From Colwellia sp. (GTDB lineage Bacteria; Pseudomonadota; Gammaproteobacteria; Enterobacterales; Alteromonadaceae), in NCBI GenBank assembly GCA_013215385.1, contig JABSOY010000008.1, positions 1-64,000 on the forward strand: DNA of 64,000 bases, given 5' to 3'. Position 1 is the first letter of the stretch. Every line of letters starts with the position of its first letter. The position numbers were made by a program, and so were the translations under genes. This document shows positions 56,433 through 64,000 of this stretch, piece after piece. The notes under the pieces were generated by a model. It did no database searches, was not told the origin of the DNA, and saw only the letters and a program-made list of their open reading frames with translations.

Positions 56433-59219
56433 TTATCTATTTTTACGTATTCGTAATATGAATAGAAGAGCAAACAAACTGTAACCCAAAGTACCACCGC
56501 CTCCTGTGCTTGGTGTTACTGTTATAACGTCTACTGGCGGTGCAATAACTGCTATTGATATTGTACTTGAGCTGAATGCTCCATTAACATCAGTAGCCGT
56601 TACAGTAACCTCTATTGTGTCTGGTATATTTGGTGCAACAAAGGACGTAGCTTGTTCGGTTGTTGTTGAAAACGTGACGGGTGTGCCGCTTTTTTGCTCC
56701 CACAAATAAGTGACTTTATCATTTTCTGCATCAGATGCTGTCGCCGTTAATGTAACTGCCTGCCCGGTATTTACTTGAATGTTCTCGCCGATAGATACCT
56801 GCGGTGCTGTATTCGTTTCATCATCTGTTATTGATATTGTTATGATTTTATTTTCACCTAACAAATTATCAATAGTTGACGCCAATATTAACTCTAAGGT
56901 TTCTGTGTTTTCTTCGTCACTATCATTAATTATTGTCAATAATATTGTCTTGTTTTCACTATCACCGTCTTGCCATGTTAATGTTCCTGAAGCATCGTCA
57001 ACATCGCTGCCAATGTCGGCACTTATTCCATTTAGAGAATAAGTCACTGAAACCTCTCCAGAAGAGTTACCACTTCGTGAAACATCAATAATTAAGGTTT
57101 CTTGGTTTTCTGGTACTGAAACCTCGTCTAAAGTAAAGCCGACTTTCCCTTGATCTAATTGACCATTAATATTGACGGTCAGATAAGAAGGAGAGGTTAA
57201 AGTGGCACCATTACGTGGGTCGAAAAGTCTAATAAAAAAACTTTCTTCATATTCTTCAGTATTAGTTTGTTCTGCAATAGCTACAGAGAAGGATTTTTTA
57301 CTACTATCGTTCCCAGACCAAGTTAATGTACCCGTTATTGGTGTGTAATCTTCTTGCTGAATAGCGCTACCGGGAATTAATTCATATGATACTGAAACGG
57401 TGGTTGCACTATTTTCCGGGGTATTTCGAAAGACATCAATTTGCAGGTTAGTATCTTGTGCGGTAGAAACGCTTGACTGGTTAAAAGACAAGCTGCCTTG
57501 AGCAGAGTCCAAGGTATTGTCTTTTAGTACGAACAAGCCGCCAGTGATATCGCTAACTATAATATTACCTGATGGTAAAAATGGGTATACGCCCCAAGCT
57601 CCATCAAAGCTTGCACCATTTGAAGTGGTAAAAGTGTCAAAATTCCCTATATCTACTGGAGTCGCCGGGTCAGTAATGTCTAAAACAGTTAAACCATTCA
57701 TATAAGTCGACATATAATAACGGTTGCCTCGAACAAAACCATTATGGTCAATCGCTTTAGTTTTACCTGTCCAGGTACCTGCTCGCTGAGGGTTCTTTAA
57801 GTCTTCAATAGAGAAAATACGAACAGTAGTATTAAGACCTGCATTGCCTTCAAGTTCATCAAACTCGTCATGAGCAAAAAAGAACTTATTGTCTTCACTT
57901 GCCCAACCTGAATGGACATATTGATCGGCTTGAGAAATCTCATTATAACTAACAGAACTCAGTAATTTTGCATTATCACTTTGCGTGATGTCCCACAACT
58001 TTATTACATCAACATCAGAAGAATTAGAACGACCTTGAAAGTCTATAAATACAGTACAGTTTCCTTGTGTTTGAGAACAGTCGGTAGTTTTACGATCATC
58101 TTTAATGATGATTGAAGTGCCATCGTGTGTGTATCCGTCACCTGCCGAATTATTTGAGATTAAGGTGATGGTGTCAGGGTTAGCAAGTGAGTAACTATGA
58201 AAAGCGCCTCCTAACTTGTTAGTACCTATCAATTGTAAACTAGGGGTCACATCTGCTTGGGCTATGTTGAGTGTGTGGTCGATATTAGAAATGTAAACAT
58301 TATGGGCATTGCCCACTGAGAAATTATTCTCTGCTAGCGTGATAGATTCGGGTAAATTGTTTAAATTAATCACAGTGACATACTGATCTCTTTTGTCTAC
58401 TGTTGCGTATGCATAGGCACGCCATAAATTGAGCGTATGATCAAAGTATTGATAAACTTTTATATCGCGCCATGTACTATTGGCTCCCGTTATAGTGCCA
58501 ACTTCGACCGGGTTTTCGGGATCGCTAATATTGATAACGGAAACACCATTGTTCAAACCTATTATGGCGAACTCATTGCCGGTATTTAAGTCAACATGAC
58601 CCCAAATATCATTGGCATCTGATGGCGAAGATGAAAATTTGTTCAATGGCATATGAGCAAGCAAATCAATATTGGTACATTCGAACGAACTCGCTAAATT
58701 ATTAACACACTGTTCAGCAGCATGAGAATTGCTCATTTCGTTAAAACTGGCAATTTTACTTTTAAATAATTTGCTCTGAATCTTTTCACTGCTAAGTGAA
58801 TGTTTGCCATCTATGGCAACCACAAAACCCATTTTTTCAATTTCTTCACGCATATTATTAGGTACACCAACAAGGGTGACAATATTGGACTGAGGACTCT
58901 GACTTTGAAAATGATCGAAGCGGTTATAACCTCCTTTAATAGGTACTAAGCCACTTTTAAAGGAAAATAAGTCGTTTTGATTATCAATATTGTATGTGCC
59001 TGAGGCAACAAGTACCTTATCACCTTTACTCGCTTGGCTAACTGCATAGGCGATTGTTTTACATGGTCTCAGGGCATTATCACACCGATTTTTGTCTACT
59101 CCATTAGCCGCGACAAACCGAGACTTATCATGCTCTGTATGAGCAAATGAATTTAAGGGAAGTATGAAAGACGATATTGAAATAATTGCAATTCCAATAG
59201 GTAATGATAATTTAACCAT
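56433..59219 (-). CDS. Choice-of-anchor-B (LVIVD-repeat) surface protein with Calx-beta domains and GlyGly-CTERM-like tail
   Basis: 928 residues. A signal peptide (about 1-26) is followed by a DUF1565-like segment (DNALRPCKTIAYAVSQASKG), a beta-propeller of LVIVD-type repeats (FAIIGLNNGVSVINISDPEN; GLTVLDITDPATPVDIGNFD) at about 170-570, two Calx-beta domains (about 580-800) and a PKD/cadherin-like domain (about 805-895). The tail GGGGTLGYSLFALLFILRIR and KNR is of the GlyGly-CTERM type, which rhombosortase cleaves for surface attachment. Divergent from mbnP-like 59364. Confidence 0.88.
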   Translation of the reverse strand: MVKLSLPIGIAIISISSFILPLNSFAHTEHDKSRFVAANGVDKNRCDNALRPCKTIAYAVSQASKGDKVLVASGTYNIDNQNDLFSFKSGLVPIKGGYNRFDHFQSQSPQSNIVTLVGVPNNMREEIEKMGFVVAIDGKHSLSSEKIQSKLFKSKIASFNEMSNSHAAEQCVNNLASSFECTNIDLLAHMPLNKFSSSPSDANDIWGHVDLNTGNEFAIIGLNNGVSVINISDPENPVEVGTITGANSTWRDIKVYQYFDHTLNLWRAYAYATVDKRDQYVTVINLNNLPESITLAENNFSVGNAHNVYISNIDHTLNIAQADVTPSLQLIGTNKLGGAFHSYSLANPDTITLISNNSAGDGYTHDGTSIIIKDDRKTTDCSQTQGNCTVFIDFQGRSNSSDVDVIKLWDITQSDNAKLLSSVSYNEISQADQYVHSGWASEDNKFFFAHDEFDELEGNAGLNTTVRIFSIEDLKNPQRAGTWTGKTKAIDHNGFVRGNRYYMSTYMNGLTVLDITDPATPVDIGNFDTFTTSNGASFDGAWGVYPFLPSGNIIVSDITGGLFVLKDNTLDSAQGSLSFNQSSVSTAQDTNLQIDVFRNTPENSATTVSVSYELIPGSAIQQEDYTPITGTLTWSGNDSSKKSFSVAIAEQTNTEEYEESFFIRLFDPRNGATLTSPSYLTVNINGQLDQGKVGFTLDEVSVPENQETLIIDVSRSGNSSGEVSVTYSLNGISADIGSDVDDASGTLTWQDGDSENKTILLTIINDSDEENTETLELILASTIDNLLGENKIITISITDDETNTAPQVSIGENIQVNTGQAVTLTATASDAENDKVTYLWEQKSGTPVTFSTTTEQATSFVAPNIPDTIEVTVTATDVNGAFSSSTISIAVIAPPVDVITVTPSTGGGGTLGYSLFALLFILRIRKNR

Positions 59220-59363
59220 AATGTGCTCTTTTGGGGTTAGGTGATTATTTAATTTTCTATGGCTTTACCATAGCAAGGTAAAGTACAATTTAAAACCAGT
59301 CAGTTAACAGTACTTTAACTTTTTGTAAATTTAACTTTGCATTACCGATTAAGCCCTATTCAA

Positions 59364-60206
59364 ATGATTTGTCATATACTAAAAAAAACGCTATGCGGCG
59401 CTACTATTCTATGTTTTTGCGTAACTATACTGTCAGGGTGTTTTCAACAACCACTGCCAACAAAAATTTCATTTCAGGTTGTTTATGGGAATGAGGCTTT
59501 GAACTGTAAAAGCAACTTTTTTCATGCCGGTCAAAAAAAGACAAAAAAAGCAGAATTGCATAAGTGGCAATATCAACAGCTGCAAATGTTTATGTATGGT
59601 GTTGAGGTTAATACCAAAAAAAATGGTTGGCAGCCATGGTTAATGACAACAAATTCACACCAAGCAAACAACGTCGCTTTATTAGGAGAGGTTTGTAATG
59701 AAGATAATGAGCAAAGCTATTGGCAGCTTGAATTAATGCCTTTAGATGATGCTGTTACTATTACCGATATTCGTTTTACATTAGGTGTACCGTTTGAACT
59801 TAACCATCTTAATCCATTAACACAACCTAGCCCATTAAATGACGCTTCAATGTTTTGGGGATGGCAAGGTGGACATAAATTTATACGAGCAGAGTTAGTT
59901 TCTAAAAATGATGATTGGCTATTTCACTTAGGCTCCAAAGGTTGTAATACATTAAGTCCCGTTCGCGCTCCTAAAAGTGAATGTCTGTATCCTAATCGTG
60001 TCGCGGTTTCTCTACCTTTTACTACAAAAACAACGGTAATCGAATTTGATCTAGCGGTGCTGATTCGTGATATTGAATTAACACGTAAGAATAGTTGTCA
60101 GTCATCGGCAGATAAAGAAAGTTGTCAGATGTTATTTAAACGATTAGGTTTAGAGTCTAATAGTAGTAATGAATCTTTGTTATTTAGGGCAAAAAATAAT
60201 GGGTAG
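59364..60206 (+). CDS. MbnP-family copper-binding lipoprotein
   Basis: About 280 residues. A TTG at 59337 extends the frame by nine codons, and neither start has a clear ribosome site. CVTILSGC is a lipobox, so the protein is probably lipid-anchored. FQVVYGNEALNC at the start of the mature part, the central SMFWGWQGGHKFIRAEL with the Trp block, and paired Cys later match the MbnP family. In known MbnP, MbnH oxidises a Trp to kynurenine to create a copper site. The stop overlaps the MbnH start by eight bases. Confidence 0.85.
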   Translation: MICHILKKTLCGATILCFCVTILSGCFQQPLPTKISFQVVYGNEALNCKSNFFHAGQKKTKKAELHKWQYQQLQMFMYGVEVNTKKNGWQPWLMTTNSHQANNVALLGEVCNEDNEQSYWQLELMPLDDAVTITDIRFTLGVPFELNHLNPLTQPSPLNDASMFWGWQGGHKFIRAELVSKNDDWLFHLGSKGCNTLSPVRAPKSECLYPNRVAVSLPFTTKTTVIEFDLAVLIRDIELTRKNSCQSSADKESCQMLFKRLGLESNSSNESLLFRAKNNG

Positions 60207-61365
60207 CCGACTTTTGCAAATATTTAAATTGCCAATACCTAGCTTGATCGTTGTGAGTCTATGCCTAACGTTGCAATCGTGCAGTGAAAATAAAAAACAA
60301 GAAAGTGATTATCAGTGGCCTATTATAAAGGGGTTTCCTAAGCCGCAAGTTCCACAAAATAATCCTATGACGGTAGCAAAGGTAAGTTTGGGCAAAGTTA
60401 TTTTTTTTGACAAAAGTCTATCAGCCAATGAACAACAAGCATGTGCCAGTTGTCATCATCAAGCGTTTGCTTTTGGGGAAGATATTCCACAATCAATAGG
60501 CAGCACTCAACAAAAACATCGTCGTAATGCGCCAGCTTTAGTCAATATAGCGTATAACAAAACCCTTACTTGGGCACATGACGGCTTAATGTCTATTGAG
60601 CAGCAAATTCTTTTACCTATGTTTGGTGAATTCCCGGTGGAATTAGGCATTACTGGCCATGAAGAGGAGGTTTTAGCACGATTTAAAACCTTAAAGTATC
60701 AAACGCTATTTGCTGAGGCTTTTCCTCAGCAAAAGGTAAGTTTCGATTTAATTGTAAAAGCGTTAGCAAGTTATGTGCGTAGTTTGATTTCTTTAAGCGC
60801 ACCTTTTGATCGTTATGCTTATTTAGGCAAAGATGATGCTATTTCAGTATCGGCATTACGAGGGATGAATTTGTTCTTTTCAGAAAAACTCGAATGCCAT
60901 CATTGTCACGGTGGTTTTAATTTTACCCAATCGACTAGCCACGAAAAACAGCTAATTGACAGAAGGCCCTTTCATAATACTGGTTTATATAATGTTAACT
61001 TTGCTGAGGATAATAAAGCGTCTGGTTACCCAAAACATGACACGGGTTTAGCTGAAATCTCAACTTTAGTAAAAGATGATGGCCGGTTCAGAGCGCCAAC
61101 ATTGCGGAATATTGAAGTGAGCGCCCCTTATATGCATGATGGCAGTATTGGCAGTTTATCAGAAGTCATTGATTTTTATGGCGCAGGTGGTCGTAATATC
61201 ACTGAAGGAGACTTTCAAGGTGATGGTCGTAACAATCCATTGAAAAGTAAGTTTATCAAAGGGTTTACCTTAACGGGAGAAGAAAAAGAAGATCTGATTA
61301 ATTTTTTGAAAACATTAACGGATTGCAATTTTCTATCTGATCCTCAACATGTTATTTCCGAGTAA
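60199..61365 (+). CDS. MbnH-family di-haem enzyme
   Basis: 388 residues from the ATG at 60199, which overlaps the previous stop (ATGGGTAG). LQSC near residue 30 may be a lipobox. Two haem-binding motifs, CASCHH near residue 85 and CHHCHG near residue 232, place it with the BthA/MauG/MbnH di-haem peroxidase superfamily. RAPTLRNIEVSAPYMHDGSI is the typical C-terminal motif. Its predicted job is to oxidise a Trp of the neighbouring MbnP. No methanobactin genes are present. Confidence 0.92.
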   Translation: MGSRLLQIFKLPIPSLIVVSLCLTLQSCSENKKQESDYQWPIIKGFPKPQVPQNNPMTVAKVSLGKVIFFDKSLSANEQQACASCHHQAFAFGEDIPQSIGSTQQKHRRNAPALVNIAYNKTLTWAHDGLMSIEQQILLPMFGEFPVELGITGHEEEVLARFKTLKYQTLFAEAFPQQKVSFDLIVKALASYVRSLISLSAPFDRYAYLGKDDAISVSALRGMNLFFSEKLECHHCHGGFNFTQSTSHEKQLIDRRPFHNTGLYNVNFAEDNKASGYPKHDTGLAEISTLVKDDGRFRAPTLRNIEVSAPYMHDGSIGSLSEVIDFYGAGGRNITEGDFQGDGRNNPLKSKFIKGFTLTGEEKEDLINFLKTLTDCNFLSDPQHVISE

Positions 61366-61386
61366 ATGATTATGAAAAGACCAAGG

Positions 61387-62016
61387 TTAAAAGGTAAAAG
61401 TTAAACCGAGCGATAGTTCGCTTTGTGTCCAGATATCACTAGAAATAGCAATTTTACAGCTATTATCATCACAAAACATTGCGCTGTCAGCATCAAGGAA
61501 GGTCGCATAAAGTCTTGCTCCTAAACGAATGGCTATACTGTTACTTAATTTAAATTTACTATGAACACCGATATTAGCCGAAAATTTAGTTTCATCATCG
61601 AGCTTCTGTTCATCGGGAGAAAAGTGAGTAATACCAACACCGCCAGAAAACCAAAAAGGCACTAAACCATTTGAAAGTGGAACATTGCCACCAATATGTA
61701 AATAGGTTACCGATAAGTCATTCGTATTAGGTGTTAATAAACTCGCTGGGCTTAATTCACTTTTGTAATGACTCAATAATAATTCTCCTTGGCGTTTATT
61801 GTCATAAGACCAAGCAATAATCACCCCGTAGCTGGAGCTATCATCTATCTTAACTGTTAATTCTTGCTGATTAGACATGCCGTAAAACTCACCTTTTATA
61901 TCAAAGTTCCCCCCAAATCGATAACCTGCAAAAGGAGTTACTTCTATCGGAGCCGGCTTATTTGCGTAACTTGGTAGCGTTAAAAGTAAAGCGAGTAAGG
62001 AAATAATAAAGCGCAT
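61387..62016 (-). CDS. Small outer-membrane beta-barrel protein
   Basis: 209 residues with a signal peptide (MRFIISLLALLLTLPSYANK) and eight or so amphipathic strands. VTPFAGYRFGG opens the barrel and ELSLGLTFTF ends it with a C-terminal Phe. OmpA/OmpW-sized, no known motif for transport. Convergent with the MbnH gene and downstream of rpoD. Confidence 0.85.
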   Translation of the reverse strand: MRFIISLLALLLTLPSYANKPAPIEVTPFAGYRFGGNFDIKGEFYGMSNQQELTVKIDDSSSYGVIIAWSYDNKRQGELLLSHYKSELSPASLLTPNTNDLSVTYLHIGGNVPLSNGLVPFWFSGGVGITHFSPDEQKLDDETKFSANIGVHSKFKLSNSIAIRLGARLYATFLDADSAMFCDDNSCKIAISSDIWTQSELSLGLTFTF

Positions 62017-62078
62017 GACGGATCCTTTCGTTAAGATAATTTCTATTATGTAATTGTTAACTCAAATTTAAAACAAAA

Positions 62079-62107
62079 AAAATCCAGTAACTAATTACTG
62101 GATTTTA
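62079..62107 (-). terminator. rpoD terminator
   Basis: AATCCAGTAA and TTACTGGATT form the stem with loop CTAA. The minus strand continues in TTTTTT. Confidence 0.88.
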
Positions 62108-62130
62108 GATGATTACTTAATAGTAACGTT

Positions 62131-63972
62131 TTATTCGCCGTCTAAGAAACTTTTAAGTTGTTCAGAACGAGAAGGGTGACGTAATTTACGTAACGCTTTT
62201 GCTTCGATTTGACGAATACGCTCACGTGTAACGTCAAACTGTTTACCAACTTCTTCTAACGTATGGTCAGTATTCATATCGATACCAAAACGCATTCTTA
62301 ATACTTTTGCTTCACGAGCTGTTAAACCAGCTAATACTTCATGTGTTGCATCTTTTAAGTTTTCAGAGGTTGCAGCATCAACAGGTAATTCACCACTACC
62401 ATCTTCAATAAAGTCACCTAAGTGTGAATCTTCGTCATCACCAATAGGCGTTTCCATTGAAATTGGCTCTTTAGCGATTTTCAACACTTTGCGAATTTTG
62501 TCTTCCGGCATAATCATGCGTTCAGCTAATTCTTCTGGTGTTGGTTCACGGCCCATTTCTTGTAACATTTGACGAGAAATACGGTTTAATTTATTAATCG
62601 TTTCAATCATATGCACTGGAATACGAATAGTACGCGCTTGGTCAGCAATTGAACGAGTAATTGCCTGACGGATCCACCATGTTGCGTAAGTTGAGAATTT
62701 GTAACCTCGACGGTATTCAAATTTATCAACCGCTTTCATTAAGCCGATGTTACCTTCTTGAATTAAATCTAAGAATTGTAAACCACGGTTAGTGTATTTT
62801 TTCGCAATTGAGATAACTAAACGTAAGTTAGCTTCAACCATTTCTTTTTTCGCACGACGAGCTTTTGCTTCACCGATAGACATACGACGGTTGATATCTT
62901 TTATGCCGTGTATGTTTAAGAAAGTTTCTTGTTCAAGCATGTTAAGCTTGTAGATACAGCGTTCAACGTCTAATTCAATGTCAGACATTTTAGCTGAATA
63001 CGCATGACCAGCAGCTTTTTGTTCAGTAAACCAATTTTTAGAGGTTTCGTTGCCCGGAAAAATTTTGATAAACGTTGTTTTAGGCATGCCAGCACCAACA
63101 ACACAGTGCTTCATGATCAAACGCTCTTGAATACGCAATCTGTCCATCACACTGCGCATATTTTTAACTAACTTATCAAAAAGTTTAGGAATTAAACGAA
63201 ACTCTTTAAATACTTCGGCTAAAGCATCAACAGCTGTTTGGGCATCGGCATGACCGCGTCCTTTAGCATCAATAACTTTATTGGCATTTTCATAAGCATC
63301 GCGAAGTAAGGTGAACTTTTCTTTAGCAAGTTCAGGACAAGGACCGGTATCTTCCTCTTCTTCGTCTTCTTCTTCGGCATTTGCTTTATCTTCATCGCTC
63401 AGATCTTCTTTTGAAAGCTCAGAGCCAATATGAGTTGCAGCAGCTGGAATTTCTTCTTCTTCAGCATCCGGGTCTAAAAAGCCAACAATAATATCGGTTA
63501 GACGTAATTCTTCAGCTTCAAAGTTGTCCCACATCTCGAGCAAGAAATTGATTGCCGGCGGATATTCAGCAACACTGCGCTGAACTTCTTTAATGCCTTC
63601 TTCAATACGCTTAGCGATAACAATCTCGCCTTTACGTGTTAATAGTTCAACCGTTCCCATTTCGCGCATATACATACGTACTGGATCTGTTGTTCTACCA
63701 ATTTCGCTTTCAACCGTAGCAAGTGCTTGGGCCGCTGCTTCTGCAGCGTCTTCATCAGTATTACCTTCTGCCATCATCAAGGTGTCTTGATCAGGAGCAG
63801 TTTCAAATACTTGAATACCCATGTCGTTGATCATTCTAACAATGTCTTCAACTTGGTCTGTATCGATTATATCTTGCGGAAGGTGATCGTTAACTTGTGC
63901 AAATGTTAAGTAACCTTGCTCTTTACCTTTGGTAATGAGCTCTTTGAGTCTAGATTGTGGGGCTTGATCCAT
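62131..63972 (-). CDS. rpoD: RNA polymerase sigma factor RpoD (sigma-70)
   Basis: The housekeeping sigma factor, 613 residues. Region 1.1 starts the protein ([20 protein letters not shown]). Then come region 1.2 ([11 protein letters not shown]), an acidic spacer ([14 protein letters not shown]), region 2 with [20 protein letters not shown] and [13 protein letters not shown] (-10 binding), region 3 and region 4.2 with [20 protein letters not shown] (-35 binding). The ATG at 63972 is close to the window edge. The usual upstream partner dnaG would lie outside the window. Confidence 0.98.
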   Translation of the reverse strand: MDQAPQSRLKELITKGKEQGYLTFAQVNDHLPQDIIDTDQVEDIVRMINDMGIQVFETAPDQDTLMMAEGNTDEDAAEAAAQALATVESEIGRTTDPVRMYMREMGTVELLTRKGEIVIAKRIEEGIKEVQRSVAEYPPAINFLLEMWDNFEAEELRLTDIIVGFLDPDAEEEEIPAAATHIGSELSKEDLSDEDKANAEEEDEEEEDTGPCPELAKEKFTLLRDAYENANKVIDAKGRGHADAQTAVDALAEVFKEFRLIPKLFDKLVKNMRSVMDRLRIQERLIMKHCVVGAGMPKTTFIKIFPGNETSKNWFTEQKAAGHAYSAKMSDIELDVERCIYKLNMLEQETFLNIHGIKDINRRMSIGEAKARRAKKEMVEANLRLVISIAKKYTNRGLQFLDLIQEGNIGLMKAVDKFEYRRGYKFSTYATWWIRQAITRSIADQARTIRIPVHMIETINKLNRISRQMLQEMGREPTPEELAERMIMPEDKIRKVLKIAKEPISMETPIGDDEDSHLGDFIEDGSGELPVDAATSENLKDATHEVLAGLTAREAKVLRMRFGIDMNTDHTLEEVGKQFDVTRERIRQIEAKALRKLRHPSRSEQLKSFLDGE

Positions 63973-64000
63973 TGACGAGTGTCCACCTAAATTAGGGCTA

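Overview
The window looks like chromosome from a marine gammaproteobacterium of the Alteromonadales, most likely Colwelliaceae (Colwellia/Thalassotalea-like). This rests on the AT-rich sequence, the protein flavour of fbp, aroQ-accB-accC, dsbD-cutA, fxsA-groES-groEL and rpoD, and the type of accessory genes. The species call is inference; no marker was searched.

Layout. (1) 1-6230: a run of integron-type gene cassettes, all reading on the minus strand. Five well-formed and three decayed attC sites separate a suppressor-of-fused protein, small membrane and hypothetical proteins, two cassettes without a gene and a DUF2971 protein. No integron integrase is present. The array ends at the N-terminal stub of a P4-type integrase and a tRNA-Ile2(CAU), the usual seat of an integrated island. 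(2) 7300-29207: mostly core genome. It holds fbp, two secreted peptidases, a MocR regulator with exporters, elbB with a small Cys-rich Oxidored-like gene overlapping its stop, aroQ-accB-accC, a PBP-like/porin/GGDEF-EAL operon, dsbD-cutA, fxsA and groES-groEL with a sigma-32-type promoter. (3) 29211-55550: an accessory region. The groEL 3' end plus its terminator recurs, decayed, at about 44910-45004 and 55468-55548. I read these as attachment-site relics of two tandem islands. The first holds two opine-dehydrogenase-family genes, an RND relic and a ten-kilobase biosynthetic operon. The second holds a CNNM/CBS protein, a broken antiporter, an orphan MazE-like gene, an M28 peptidase with an AraC-type regulator, and a Cys-rich GG-leader peptide gene among IS256 and IS66 debris. 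(4) 55580-63972: a second copy of the peptide locus, a large LVIVD/Calx-beta surface protein with a GlyGly-CTERM-like tail, an MbnP/MbnH pair, an outer-membrane barrel and rpoD.

The two most interesting systems are as follows. First, the minus-strand operon 43582-33681 encodes an acyl carrier protein, a KAS II, an MMPL exporter, a membrane fatty-acid desaturase, an SRPBCC protein, a GNAT-like protein, a LolA-like carrier, an outer-membrane barrel and a chalcone-synthase-like enzyme with a long C-terminal extension. It reads as a complete make-and-export line for an unusual lipid or polyketide. Second, two paralogous 59-residue ribosomal peptide precursors (52902-53081 and 55784-55963) have near-identical GGG leaders, five Cys at identical positions and conserved Ser/Thr. 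Each has its own matching promoter and terminator, and no modification enzyme is in sight.

Much of the accessory region is decaying: IS91-, IS256- and IS66-type transposases, AlpA, RND and antiporter genes all survive as pseudogenes.
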